Origin: Mesocentrotus franciscanus
Taxonomy: Eukaryota; Echinodermata; Echinoidea; Camarodonta; Strongylocentrotidae
Direction of reading: 5' to 3'
DNA length: 64,000 bases
NCBI GenBank assembly: GCA_037976565.1
Contig: CP137666.1
Span: 48,635,271 to 48,699,270, forward strand
Part shown: one piece after another, positions 1-13,800 of the stretch
Layout: every line of letters starts with the position of its first letter
Position numbering within the stretch: position 1 is the stretch's first letter
Notes under the pieces: generated by a model
What the model was told of the DNA's origin: nothing
What the model saw: the letters and a program-made list of their open reading frames with translations, nothing else
Databases searched by the model: none
Translations under genes and position numbers: made by a program

Positions 1-332
1 TCATTCATAATCATATGCAAATTGGCAGAACTATCTCAGTATCTGTCTAGACTCTGGTATGTATGGCCTAGACAATGGCTCCTGGGGGGGGGGGGGTCAT
101 TCCCAACATGACTGGCCATGCACCAGCATCCAGAAAAAGCGTTGACAGGGGTGCAGGCCAGGGTGTCTTTTTCAACTACGTAGGGTGTCTGATCGCGCAC
201 CCGATGTTGTGTGCTAAAATTCTTCCAGATGAGCACACATGAATATGTAAAGATTGTTTTTGTGTTCTCCATGAGTTCAATCATCTTGTCAGTTTTGTAT
301 TACCTGGACCCTCTTCACCTTTTTTCAAACAG

Positions 333-3300
333 GCTGGTGTAGCTGGGGCAGTCCCTGTGAGACACCTCAACTTACAGGAGTACCAGAGTAAGAAGTTAAT
401 GGAGCAGTATGATGTCAATGTTCAGAAGTTCATGGTTGCTGATGACGCTCAACAAGCAGTCCAGCAAGGCAAAGACTTGGGTAAGTCAGGGAGGTGTTAA
501 CCCATTGACTACTGACTTATATTATTCTCATAGGCTTAATACAGTAACCACACGGTTCCGAGAGGCAACAGGTTCATTGACAACTTTCCCTTTTCTGCTT
601 TCTAACTTCTATACAATTACACCTTATAGAAGTTAAAAAGTGGGTGTTTTAAAGAGACTCTAATTATTGCAAGGACTGATGTAGGTGTTACAGAGAAAAT
701 TGAAGGGAAGATATGTGTATTATATTATTTCTTCAAAAACTAACTTTCCAAATGCTTGGCCTGGTTTGCAAATATCATAATTATGAAAATTCTGAACAGC
801 TGTAGCTGATCTTTTTTTAATACTACCGGCAAACCACCATGTATATTGTTTGCCTTATAGTCTTAAATTGTGTTATTTGTTTCATTGCTAAAGTTCATTT
901 TCTCTTCTTTTTGTTTCTCTTGTATGTGATAGATGTGAGGGAGATCGTATTGAAGGCTCAGATACTTGCAGGAGGTAGGGGTAAAGGAACATTCACTAGT
1001 GGTCTCAAAGGAGGAGTTCATCTAACCAAAAAGTAAGAAATTGTCATCCCAAACACTTTTAAAGCATGCTTTATTTTTATCCCCTTGCCGACGGAGTCGG
1101 AGGGGATATAGTAACGCTGCTGTCCGTCCTTCCTTCCGTCCTTCCGTCCGTTCATAACAAATTTGGTTTCCGATCGATAACTTTAGTAATGTTTGACGGA
1201 TTTTAATGAAATTTGATATGAAGGTACATGGTATCAAAACACAGCCTAAGTTCAATTTCTGAGTATGTAGGTCAAAGGTCATAGCTCATTAAATATGCGA
1301 ATCTGGTTTCCGATCGATAACTTTAGTAATGTTTGACGGATTTTAATGAAATTTGATATGAAGGTTCATGGTATCAAACACACAGCCTAAGTTCGATTTC
1401 CAAGTATGTAGGTCAAAGGTGAAAGGTCATAGCTCATTAATATGCAAAAACACCTAATTATATATGTGAAAATGTAGTTAACTTCCTTGCCTAGTATAGT
1501 CTAATGGAGGTAACTTGTTCTGACGTATATAGGCCATTTGTACCCTGCAAGGGGATGCTACACTTTACGTTGACTTGTCTGAGTTATTTCCCATCCCCCT
1601 GCTTTTCATTCCTACATTTAGGTTTTACAAAGGTGTACATTTAGAAACTTCTCAAAATCAAATTTTTCATCCGGATTTTATTTATTTTATTTTATTTTAT
1701 TTTATAAGCAAATACAAAATTCTGCTTAAAGTCTTCATGTGGGATTGTGCCATTGTTGACTTGAAATATTTTGTCTTATGAATCTGCATATTAATATTTA
1801 AAAAAGTATGTGTAACGGTATGTAATCTACAAAGAATGCCTTTTAGATTATGAATTTTTTCAAAGTGTTATAAAACTCTTACTTTTCTTCTTCATGCATC
1901 TTCTAGCCCCAATGATCTTGGTCCACTGGTTGAACAGATGATTGGAGCCAAACTCACCACCAAGCAAACTCCCAAGGATGGTGTTCTTGTTAAAAAGGTA
2001 ATAATAATAGTAATAGAACATTTCTTTAATATATAGCACATTAAACCCTTTTTGAAGGTCTCAAAGTGCTTTATAAGAAAAAGAAAGAAGTGAGACAAAT
2101 AGAAAAGCTGCAGGAAAATGTCTTTGACTTGAGTACAATATGAATTAATCACTTAAATAGATATGTTTTAAGAACAGTTTTGAATCGTTAAACTGTTGTT
2201 ATCAACATATCAGTTAAACTTGCAATATATGCTGTAACCTGCTGAAGATTCAATTTCATGCATTTGCATTGAGTATAACCTTAAGTTATGTTAGGCTAAT
2301 GTGTAGTTGATCATGTTTAAACAGGAGTAATCTACAATTATTTGTCTAAAATGTGCCATTGGTATCAGTCAAGACATAGTTGCATCGTAAAGAGGAATGT
2401 TTCAGACTTTCAGCTCTCCATTGATAGCAATATTGAAATTGTGTTCTTTGTATTTTAATTTATGGTCATACCTTACAATCAGTGTTGCTGATGGCACACT
2501 CATGTTACAGATATGCTTCATTCTCAAGATGATATTAAATAGATAAATATTTAGCGATTTGGATTTTTCGTCATTTAGGTGATGGTAGCAGAAGCACTGG
2601 ACATTGAGAGGGAGACGTATCTGGCCATCTTAATGGACAGAGGAATGATGGGTCCGGTCCTTATTGGGAGTCCAGCTGGTGGAGTGGACATTGAAGAGGT
2701 GTCGGAGAAGACCCCAGAGCTCATATTCAAGGTAGGCTAGTGTCAGAATGAGATGAAGAAGAGTTACAAAAGAATCAATATATAGTGTCAGAAACTGGTT
2801 GGAATAGATATAACTTTTTGTGGGAATGATTTTAGTTTTATATGTTGAAAAAGACTTAAATGAATAAGATTCTTTAAATCTAATTCATATCATGATTTAA
2901 TTTTATAGGAACCTGTCAATTAAGGAAAAAAATTCATCATTGTATAAAGAAATGATTTGACCTTTCATAAACTTATATATTATATCTGTCTTCAAAGAAT
3001 GCTCATAACTGGGTTAAATTCAGAGATATGCGTGAACGTCTCTTATCCATTATGATAGTAAGCAGACTGTTACAAAACACCTCCACCATTGGCTCTCAAG
3101 GCATATGTCTCGTTGCATTATCAGCGGAAAAGACTTGTAGCGGTTGACTATTACATATGTGATACATGTTGTTTTTATAGTTCTCCTTACTATCCCTATG
3201 AATACAAAGATAGGCAGAACTATCATGTCATGTGACCTCTTGTTCCAAGATGTGTGATATGTGAAATATGACTGTATAATACGATCTTGCATTGATGTCT

Positions 3301-6300
3301 ATTTTCAGGAACCGATTGACATCACCATTGGCATCACCGATGAGCAAGCTCTTACAATGGCAAAAAATCTTGACTTTAAAGGAGATCTCATCAGAGTGGT
3401 AAGTTACGAAAATTCCTCTTAGATGATAAAATTCATTTCAAAAGTTATCTTGAGTTCTGGTACAATGGAACTGCAGTTTAGATATTACCTGTTCTACTTT
3501 CTCAAGAAGCTGAATATATATGATTTTAATTTTTAATTTTAGGGAGAAATATAAGACTGTTGTGGAATGTGTTTTGTGTCTACCTAGTACCTATATATGT
3601 GTGTTTAATAAGATAAATGCACTTACAAAAATACAATTTTGAAAATGTGTAAAAGAGGCATGCTTTCAACAAAATTTTACTAAGTAGCCAACTAACCATA
3701 GATTATATCATAACTTCCCTTTTTCTCACTTCTCTTTTTCTCACTTCTCACCCTCTTTTAAACTAACATATTTTAGTTTAATTGAAATCCCTTTGAAAAT
3801 ATTATTCAGCTATTTTTAGTAACACATTCTAATCATCAAGTGTTCTTGATTTGTTTTTTTAATACAGGCAGCAGATCAAATCAAGAATTTATATAAGTTA
3901 TTCCTTGGAGTTGATGCCACGCAAGTTGAAATCAATCCATTTGGAGAAACAGATGATGGTAGAGGTATGTTGTATCATTTGCTTGTTTGAGAAGTGATTT
4001 TACAAGTCCTTAGGCTGCAGTAAGATTCACCAATGATTTTATTTATTATTTGAATATTTTAATTCTCATGTAAAGCCAGTAATCGTCTCATTAAGATAAC
4101 CAATCCAGATATGTTTGCCTGCAAGAATGTCTGTAAATTATTTGTATAATATATTTTCATCCTGAAATTACAATAATACAATTTCATTACAAAATGTAAA
4201 GCAGACTGCTGTTGTACATGATTGGGCATTAGTTTCTATACAGATATTTTGTAGAAAAGCATGAGCAGGGTTATGAGATCACACTCTTTTTATTTCCCAC
4301 TCTGTTCACATCAAAGGACAAATAGCCATTATTTAATTTTAATGTAACTGTGTTAGCCAACACAAATCACTATGTAAATATGATAGTAAATACACATAAG
4401 TGAAGTTTTCATAGCAATCTATATTCAGATATCTCCTTTATACAGGAAAAAATGCAAGAACTAGCATTTCTATATGATTAACAAGATATGAATGTATACC
4501 ATTGTCAATTCTCAGGATTTTGACACATCATCTTCACATTTTGTGCCTATCTGTCATGTGCTTTGATGCCAAGATTGATTTGAATAAAAGTACAGATTTC
4601 CATCAAAAGGAAATCTTTTTAACAAGATACTTCTATGTAGTTTCTCAGGATTCAAACTAATTTCATCTTCACCTTTGTCCTTATGTCTCCATCAGTGGTA
4701 TGCTTTGATGCCAAGATCAACTTTGACGACAACGCAGAGTTCCGTCAGAAGGAGGTCTTTGCCATGGATGATATGACAGAAGCCGACCCCAAGGAAGTCT
4801 TAGCAGCTGAACATAATCTGAACTACATCAGTATGGATGGCAATATTGGATGCTTAGGTAGGTGTGAAAGGCATGTCTACTGTAGATATGAGATATAGCG
4901 TGTCTTTGGGGGTACAGCAGTTGCCATGAGCTTCAATATATTATTTGAGTATTGGTCATGCAAATATATCGTGAAAGAAAATGTCTGGAAGTCATGCTGA
5001 ATGGTTGATTACGTATTTAAGATCAACCAACTGTTTGTTATTGTTTATGAAGCTATGGAACTATTGAAATCATAGAGAATTTACCAAATCTTGCTTAAAA
5101 ACAAAAACAATGAAAAGCAGTGGGCTTAGATATTAAAGCATGGGACCACACAAACATGTGACATGACAATTTGGTCCAAAGTTATTTTTGTCATATTTGA
5201 AATATGTAAACATTTTAAGAGCAAATTTTCCTGGGATATTATTACTAGAACAATTTTCCACGTGAGGACAACAAGGAGGAGAAGGCTCACAAATTATTCT
5301 TCACCTTTGCCAAAACCCAAGCTTCTCTTTGAGCCTTTAGTTCAAAACTACCTGAAAACTACCCCTACACTTTCACCTGCAATGGCACCAGAATGTAGGG
5401 TTGTCATATGATGATATGTTGTTTGTTTTTCTCTCCAGCTATGTTCAAGTTAAACCAGGTCTCATTTTGGTGCTCTTTCATGAATATGGACCCCTAGCTT
5501 CAACTCTAAATAGAAAACAGTCAAAGCTTCTTTAACGATCACCTATACAAAAAGACCACATCTTATGAAGACCACATATATTATTTCCCTTGAAAATTAT
5601 GCTCCTATCATTTCCTATAGCAACCTCTCTGTAAAGATCACCTGCCTATAAAGACCATTTCTCTTTCCTCTCTGGAGTGGTCTTCAAATAGAGGTCTCAC
5701 TGTATAACCTAATCCTTTCTTCATCTGTTGCAGTGAATGGTGCTGGTCTGGCCATGGCAACCATGGATATCATCAAGCTACATGGAGGAGAGCCAGCAAA
5801 CTTCCTGGATTGCGGTGGTGGTGTAGGAGAATCGCAGGTCTTCGAAGCCTTTAAACTCATCAGCTCAGATGAAAATGTAAGTTGTTGTAGACCTTCTTCT
5901 CTTCCACTGTGTGTGGTCCTATGACACATGCTCTGACAACAAATACTCCATGGTCCATTTCTACACAAACAACTGAATTCCTAATTTCAACCTATGGCCA
6001 AAGGTACCTATGGCCAAAACTGTACCTTACCCAAACCGTACCCCTATATCTTTTACCAACATAGCTTAGAGCAAATGTTGACAGAGCACATGTTAGATCA
6101 CACCACCTACACATATAGCCTTCCAGCTTATCAGCTGTGATGAAAATGTGAACTACTTAAGAATTCCCCCCTTCCACTGTTGTGGAATTTTTCCACTGTT
6201 ATTAATGTGCCAGCTATTCTTATATTCTATCAAATGATCACGTGATGGGTTTTAATCTTAGCATCAGAAAGGAACTCAAATTGGAGGCTATATTGCTCAA

Positions 6301-7363
6301 CCCGCTGTGACTAGCTTGCCTCTCTTCAATCTCATAGAGATTCGTCTAAAGGCTTTGCACACACAGCTGCCCATTTGTTTTACTCATGCCTTTTACATGT
6401 GGGAATAGACATCTTAGTTCAGGATGTAAATAAGTTTTTACCTTTCATTTGTTCAATATTTCTCTTGAAGGACTTAGAAGTCCACTGGACCTTATAATTG
6501 TCTGTATCTTGCTATTCATTGGCTAATATGGAACAAAAGAGATGATTCTTTTTTTGTAAAGCTTGGAGACTTACCAGAATTGTATTTAAGCTTTCATACT
6601 TTCCCAACTCATTTACTCTTTACAGGTAAAAGCTATCCTAGTGAATGTTTTTGGAGGTATTGTAGATTGTTCCATCATTGCTAATGGTATTACGTCGGCT
6701 TGCAGGGGAATGGATCTCAAGGTACCCCTTGTGGTCAGATTAGCAGGTGAGTGAATTGAACCTTCGTCATGAAAGAAATATTATCAATGACAAATAAGAA
6801 ATGGTGAAGTACGATCATAAATTACCTCTCTAATGCTATCTAATGTAAATATATTGATTTAATCATCTAGATAAAATATTTTTCACTGTTTCTAATCAAA
6901 GGCTGTTGATTTCTTGGGATCATCTGAATAGATTCTTAATTATGTCTTAAAATACAAGTTATCTATTTACATTTAATAAGTCTTTTGAAGATCGTTAATC
7001 TAATTCTCACAAATTCATGAAGTATCATTGCAATGGGCAGTGCTACTATGAGAAATCTTGGAAGTAAGACATTGGATGACCCCTTTTATCAATATTTTAG
7101 ACTAACAAAGCTCGTATTGGCTGGATATTTTCAAAGCAGGAGGAGTTCTTGAAATTTGTTTTGTTTCATTTTAATATACTTGTAATTTTAACTAACTGAA
7201 GTACATGTTTTCGCCATGTTCTTACTTCTATCGTCTTGTGTTTATTTTGACAGGGTTCAACGTAGAGAAAGCTACCAGCATCCTTCACGATAGTGGTCTT
7301 CCAATTAAGATTGCTGCAGATCTGGAAGACGCTGCCAAGAAAGCCGTAGCTTGCCTTAATTAA
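333..7363 (+). CDS. SUCLG2: Succinyl-CoA ligase [GDP-forming] subunit beta, mitochondrial (5'-partial)
   Basis: Beta subunit of succinyl-CoA synthetase. In the mitochondrial matrix it pairs with SUCLG1 and converts succinyl-CoA, GDP and Pi to succinate, CoA and GTP. Visible coding exons: 333-480, 933-1032, 1907-1997, 2579-2731, 3309-3398, 3868-3964, 4696-4857, 5734-5876, 6626-6746, 7254-7363 (TAA stop). All junctions are GT-AG and phases join without a break, giving 404 residues. The first exon reads [12 protein letters not shown], the family's N-terminal signature. The ATP-grasp loop AGGRGKG is in exon 2. [19 protein letters not shown] is in exon 7, and the CoA-ligase domain with [13 protein letters not shown] and LVNVFGGI is in exons 8-9. 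The motifs [17 protein letters not shown] and the ending [10 protein letters not shown] favour the GDP-forming paralog over ATP-forming SUCLA2, which also ends in a longer tail. Human SUCLG2 is about 430 residues, so the transit peptide and perhaps 30 residues lie upstream of the window. Confidence 0.96.
1079..1582 (+). mobile_element. Helentron/HINE-like repeat, family 1 (ATCCCCTTGC head), copy 1
   Basis: Lies in SUCLG2 intron 2 as seen here. The head at 1079-1107 forms a hairpin (ATCCCCT...AGGGGAT) and is followed by a CCGTCCTTCC tract. The core has two ~140-bp units (CGATCGATAACTTTAGTAAT at about 1171 and 1311), each with AGGTCA motifs, including a perfect AGGTCA-A-AGGTCA at 1269-1281. Near the 3' end GCAAGGGGAT (about 1547-1556) is the exact inverse of the head ATCCCCTTGC. 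The tail is ACTTGTCTGAGTT. There is no long ORF. The family label rests on architecture, not on a database match. Confidence 0.7.
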
Positions 7364-8160
7364 CAACATCATAGGAAGGCCCATTGACATGAACAAGGAA
7401 TCATACTGGATCTAAGCACTCGTTGAGGTCTTGTTCACATATTGCATGATAAACTGCCCCAAAACGTTGCCCCAGTAAAATAAAAACCACTTTAAGTAAA
7501 CCGGTAAATGAATGACCAATGGGGGTTACAGAAAAATAGCTGCATCCAGGCCCAAAAGCATACTCGCTTGTCAATATTTTATAATATACAGATTTGTGAT
7601 GCACACAGCGCCTACATACAGTAATTTTTTTTTTGCCACCATGGGGTTTTTGTAGGCGGGATACTGCGCTATGTGTGAACAAGGTCTAATTTTGGACATA
7701 TACCACCACTTCATGACATGTGATGGTCAAACCTGTATATAAAGACCACCCAACGAGAAGTGGTCTTTATAGACAGGAAGTCCTAGTAAATGGGCCTGTC
7801 TAGAATTGGTTTCTTATAGAAACACTGTTCAATATAAATCGTAAAGGTGATCCCTTTAGACAAATGTCTTTTTCTACAGGTGATTGCTACAGCAGGTTAG
7901 ACTGTGCATAGCTCTAAGTGAACTTAGCTTGTGCTGTGTTAAATGTTTTCTTGAAATGTAGCTATTATCATGTCAGAAAACCAAAACAAATTGAGCTTGT
8001 ATTTATGTATTCATGTTGATGTGATTGGGCTTTTCCTGTGTGTAATGGAAGCAGAGATATATAATATACAGTATACAGAAATGATCATGAAGATATGTTG
8101 CATATGGAGCAGTCTCTGTGTTTTTTATCATTAAGAAAATAAATCTAATTCCAACCCCTG
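7364..8160 (+). other. SUCLG2: SUCLG2 3' UTR (inferred)
   Basis: Noncoding sequence after the SUCLG2 stop. AATAAA hexamers lie at 7479-7484, 8138-8143 and, further on, 9104-9109, so the 3' end is not fixed; I favour the one at 8138. The UTR contains a hairpin-prone repeat near 7733-7910 (see separate entry). Confidence 0.5.
7733..7910. repeat. Hairpin repeat with AAAGACCAC / GTGGTCTTT motifs
   Basis: ATAAAGACCACCCAACGAG is followed closely by the inverse AAGTGGTCTTTATAGACAGG, so the stretch can fold back on itself. Related ACCAC/AAAGACCA motifs occur at about 5510-5705 in SUCLG2 intron 7, ending in TGGTCTTCAAATAGAGGTC. I read these as two copies of one dispersed repeat family, one in the intron and one in the presumed 3' UTR of the same gene. 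Confidence 0.6.
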
Positions 8161-8163
8161 AAT

Positions 8164-10250
8164 CAATCTTCTATGTTTAAATTCATATATGTAATTGCCT
8201 CTCATGAATGGTAATTTCCCTGAATTTCTTTTAAGCAAAAGAATATTTTGGAAAAGATAATTGTTAGAAAAGTGACCATGCTGCCGAAAAAATCAGTTGA
8301 AATCAACATGAGATCATAAGAATCAAGGGAAATTAACACTGAAATATCGATTCTAGTGGATATTGGACAATAATTGGTTATACAAATACATATGGCACCT
8401 ACATGTAAAAGCTTTTGATAATGCCTTCAATGTAGTGTAGAATACCGGTAAGTAATGTGTAATAAGGGAAGAGGATTATGGCAATAACTTTTAACTTGTG
8501 AAAGCAAGGGAAACTTCCTAATTATTTTATTAGTTAAACCTTATATTTGATTTGTAATGTCTTTGAATATAATTATTGTTGATGTCCATTTATTCCCTTT
8601 ATTTTGTGCTATATTTTAGGTACATCAATATGCAGTCTTTTTGATGCTCTCAATCTCATGTTCAAACAGACAAACAGAAAGAAGAAAAAATCCTGAATAG
8701 TTAATATTCAATTTTAAAAGCTGCTGAAGTATATCTATCATCAGACACTGATGCAAATTTACTGTTACCAATTTATTTGAAGGTTCAACTCGACATTTGG
8801 ACAATGTTTTGCAAGCTTCTTTAAATTATTCAACCGGTGCATCCATATGAATTCTATATGAAGAGGGGAAAATGTGGATTTGACTCTGTGACATCTTATC
8901 TCATAATTTGATTGAAAATTGAATGAAAGGATATGTTTAATTCTATCATTATTGGCAGCATTCTGTGAATGGCAACATCATAATGTAAGTGGATATTGAA
9001 AAACAAATTTTACTTGATTGCACATGATGCATGTTTGAGCCAATGAGGAGTAAGATGCCTCATAAATCATTCCTATCAAGAGCTAGCGAGTTATGATATT
9101 GAAAATAAATCAATATTTTATTTAAAACTGTTGCAGTGTTGATCTGTTTGAGTTGTTCATGTCAATCTTTAACAATTCTAACATAATAATGATAATTATA
9201 ATAGTGATAGGCATTTGTATTGCATCATCTATCTAGAACTTCTATTCCAAGGTGCATAAACTCTATCCAGACTGACTTGAGCAAGGAAAGCTAAAGTCTA
9301 TAGTCTGCTGAGAGACAGAAGGGCACTACCTTATATCTTCTAACATAGACAACGTCCTTTTGGCTTTTAGACACTCAGAATATATGTTGTCTTTATAGGG
9401 CAATTGTTATCCTAATACATGTACATCAAATAAGGAGTTGGTGATTCAGAGTTACATTAATGAAAGCACATTGTAGAGAAAGTGGATATATATATAGTTT
9501 TAAAAGATTATCAGGCAATGAACTGGGCATTTTCACCAGTAATACTACGACATGCTGAAAGTAGCAGTCACTGAAAAGTTTCAAAAGTACATGTATTCAT
9601 GTTCTTTGACTGTTTACATGACATTTTTAAAGTTGCACGAAATTAAAAAAATGGAATGAAACTTTGACTTTCAATGAATCAAAATATTCAGGATTTGCAT
9701 TTAATTCCAGAAGTTTAATTGCAAATAATTATGTAAGAGGCCCCTTGTGATTGACCCGATTGCCCCCATTTCCTCATTGTTTTGTGCGCATTGTGCACTT
9801 TTCATTTCCTTCCCCTCTCTCTCTCCTTCCCTCTATCACTGTTTACATCCTCCTCCGCCTCTCTTTTATCTCACTGTCTGTCTCCCCTCCCCTCTCTCTC
9901 CTCCTCCCTCTCTCTCTCTCTTAGAAGAGCATACTTTCTTATAGAATCAATCCATTTGTACATTCATCCTTATTGCAGATCATAATTGTCCTCTTTCATT
10001 GCTTCTTGATTTTCTTCACAAACTGTTATTCAAATGAGGGGCACAGAAATTAGTTAGTGCAAATCACAAAGATAGACAATTTCCCCCAGCATTACCAAGC
10101 TCATAAACATGCATTCTATCTTTAATTTAATTCACTATATTGCACGATGGATTTGACTCCGCTTGCATTTTCTAAAACATTGAAGCTTAACACGACAATG
10201 AAGCTTAACACAAGACAATGAATCCAGGTTAAACACGTACAAATTTATCA
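8164..10250. other. Intergenic spacer between convergent SUCLG2 and NDUFA12
   Basis: No coding exon is recognisable. The sequence is AT-rich with one pyrimidine tract of TC/CCT runs at about 9812-9921. Open frames over that tract are low-complexity products of it. Confidence 0.6.
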
Positions 10251-10258
10251 GTATATAG

Positions 10259-10808
10259 TTTATTTATTACATCTTGTCAGATGAAATATGTATGTACAAC
10301 AAAATTGATAGGAAATACTACATATTCCTTGTAACCTATTCTGCAGTCATTACTAACGTTCCACGATGCACTTTTCTATAAAAATGATCCAATAGTGATC
10401 AACATTTCTCAGTAGTCTTGATAACACTGGCATAAGTAAGCATTAATTAATAGGAATAATTCTATTATTCTCTTGTTTCTTCCTGGAGTAGTAGATGAAT
10501 CATTTTGTAATGTTAAAACTGATGTCTTCTTGATCTAATAACTAATTAATACATGCCAGATAATGTTTCCCATGGCGAAAGTTGATTTTCCAAGTGTATT
10601 AATTCATGACATTTTAATTTGATTACACTTAATTTTTTTTTAAATTTGCATCGTCCTTTTATCAGCAACAAGAACATTTTCAGTATTCATTCCAAGCAAC
10701 ATCCTCAAAAATTGAATTCACCTTTTCATGCCACGAGCAGACCTCCAAAACAGGCAAATGAACAACCATTTTATAATAAAATATCTAAATCTCATTAGTA
10801 AATGAGCA
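10259..10808 (-). other. NDUFA12: NDUFA12 3' UTR (inferred)
   Basis: AT-rich sequence downstream of the NDUFA12 stop. A minus-strand AATAAA lies at 10264-10259 and is a plausible polyadenylation signal. The end is not proven. Confidence 0.4.
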
Positions 10809-13800
10809 CTAACTCCTGGGAGGTACCCATTCATGAATCTTTTTAGTTGTGGTTGAGTAAGGTACATATTCCTTGTTGCTTCCGGTATAATTCTCCTCGT
10901 GTTCTTTCCAGATGAACTTGCGAGGGACGGGTGGAACCTTGGTTGGTGGGTCATCTGTGATGTTGTGAAGCCATCTGTGCCTGTACATACAACAAAGAAA
11001 ATAATAAGAATTAATAAGACTCAGGATACTGAAGTGAACAATGATCAAGTAAATGTAGCTTAAAGTGGGCAAATAACTAGCTCTACATTTATAAACTTCA
11101 CCATAGAAGCCATGTTTCATCAAACTCGAATCAATTTGTTATCAGTCTATCAAATCTGTACAGCATCATCACAAGTATCCACATGTATATTCAAAAGAGA
11201 AGGCCGTTGCAAACTCAAACTCAATCACAAATGTATTGCCCCTTTGAAATAGTATTGGTATGGCTTAAAATACAGGTCCAGAAGCCCTTTACACGGATTA
11301 CACGCAAGTAAAATCTAGCAGCCCCCTCCTGATTACAAAACATATGAAATAGAGCATTGCTCAAGTAAATGTGATTACCAGTAAACTTTCACTTGGGACT
11401 TTGCCCCCACCTCAATCTTTCCCCAGTGATGGGCTTGTAGTAGGTCCTTTCTTTCATAAAAAAATATGTCATACTAGGAATTCACAGTTTAACAGGTAAT
11501 GTTCTAGTTGTATACAAATGAACAAATAAATATGATATGGCTCTCAGTGGACACACTTGTAATGTTTGAATTAATTCCTTGTCACTTACCATTCTGGTGG
11601 AACTAGGCTTGCATCATAATTCCAGTAACGGTCAGCACGATATTGCACCCATCTGTTTCGAGCTAAAAGGCAACAAATATAATACATCGTAAAATTTAGG
11701 AATTAGCAATTTTAGGAACAAACCACATAAATACTACTTTACAGTACAGGGTGTCATATTTATGACCTATTACATGATTCTGAGATTGCTTTGAATTCCA
11801 AAGTACAGGTATCTCCATCACTGTTACGCCTTTATCTAATATTTCAAAGCCTACTATTCAACATTTTTCAAAAGTCAACAAATTGTGATTTATCAATACA
11901 ATTTTGTTCAAATTTTTCAAAAAGGAAAGTTCACTGCTAAAAGACATTGTTTTATGAAGAGAAGATTTTTTAAATTTCTATGCATCACTTTGTTTTCATT
12001 CAAAGTAATAACGTAGTATTCACCAACAAATTTGCCATTTTTGGACAAATATTCTATACAGTGTGAAGAACAAAATACTTTGGACATTTCATCATAGTCC
12101 CATTTTATTACATGTCAATTGCAGGTTTTACAGGAATGGTCCTGATCATCTTTTCAATAACTCCTTCAAAGCAATTAAATAATTTAAACCACCTTTCAGA
12201 TATCCTGCAACTACATGTATCAGGATGTGGAATCTTACAATAGATACAAATGTGACTGGTGCAAAGTACTTCAGTATACAAGATTTGATCTCTTTTCCTT
12301 ACCTAAGAAAAACCTGTCGTTCTCAAAGTACTTGTTGCCATATTTGTCCTCACCAACAAGAGCACCAATCTTTAGGTCTTCTCCCCTGTAACAATGATAG
12401 TTTAAAATAAAATACACATGTATTAAAAATGAAGAAATAAAGTGATAGGATATTGATCACCAGGGCCCCGTCTTACAAAGAGTTACGATTGATCCAAATC
12501 AATCGTAAGTCCTCCAATCAATCGCAAGTCTGCAGTCTCCTATCTCTTATGTACATAGTTGCGATTGATATCAATCGCAAATAAGTTGCGATTGATATCA
12601 ACTCTTTGTAATACGGGGCCCAGGTATGAAATTTATGATGGAAAACTAATCGGATAGCTCAATCACATCATTCTAAAACAAATCTCATAGTATGATCTCT
12701 CTATAAGTGTTGCTGTTCTCGTTCAAACCAGGAATGTTACTGGAGATAAACATGTCACTATGCCCCTATCATCTAATGATTGGGCTTTAAAATTTTTTTT
12801 TAACTAGATGGAACTTTGACTGCGCGCAGTCGAAAATGATGCCTCCGCCATAGAGCAATTTTACAAAACAAAACGGAAGCAATTTTTAATATTCAAGTTT
12901 GATAGTAATCCATTAACAGGTTCTCAGAATATCGTGACTACAAAACAAAAAAAATATACATGGCTCTGCAAGATAAATTCCTGTCCTGAGTTTGATAGTA
13001 ATCCATCTGTCGGTTCTAATTATAATGCGTTCACATATGCATACATAATGAGCCCCATGACCCTAAAATCTAATCAGTTCATTGGCTCTGCAAGATACAT
13101 AAACATGTCTTGAGTTTGATGGTAATCTGTCTATCGGTTCTCAAGATATTGCGATAACAAGCTATTTTTTAATACATAATAAGCAAGTCTTTTGACCTTT
13201 GACCTCATGACCCTAAAATTTAATCAGTTCATTGGCTCTGCAAGATACATACATGTCTCGAGTTTGATGGTAATCCGTCCACCAGTTCTAATGATAGTGT
13301 GATCACAAGCTGTTTTTGCATACATGAACCCTGTGACCTTTAACTTTAACTTCGTGACCCCAAAATCTAATCAGTTCATTGGTTCTGCAAGTTACATACA
13401 TGCCCCAAGTTTGGCGGGAATCCATCAATCAGTTCTTGAGATAACACGATCACAAGAACGGGACGTACGGACGGATGGACAACCAGAAAACATAATGCCT
13501 CCAGCTACTTTGTAATTGTAGCGGAGGCATAAAAATACAATTATAGAAAGTATAGACTTTAGTATAACTATTAACTACAACAACAACAATCTTATTTTGC
13601 AATCACTCATTGCCTATTAGTATTATTGTATTGTTCCATAAAATGACAATGCTGCAATCAGACCTGAAAATGAAACATACGCATTATAACTAAGAATACA
13701 TGCAGCACTACAGTAAAGGCTAAAGCGTAGAGACCTAACCAGTACTATCGCTGATATCAGTATCAGATCCGGGGGCATCACTGGTCTCGAGCTAACTCCA

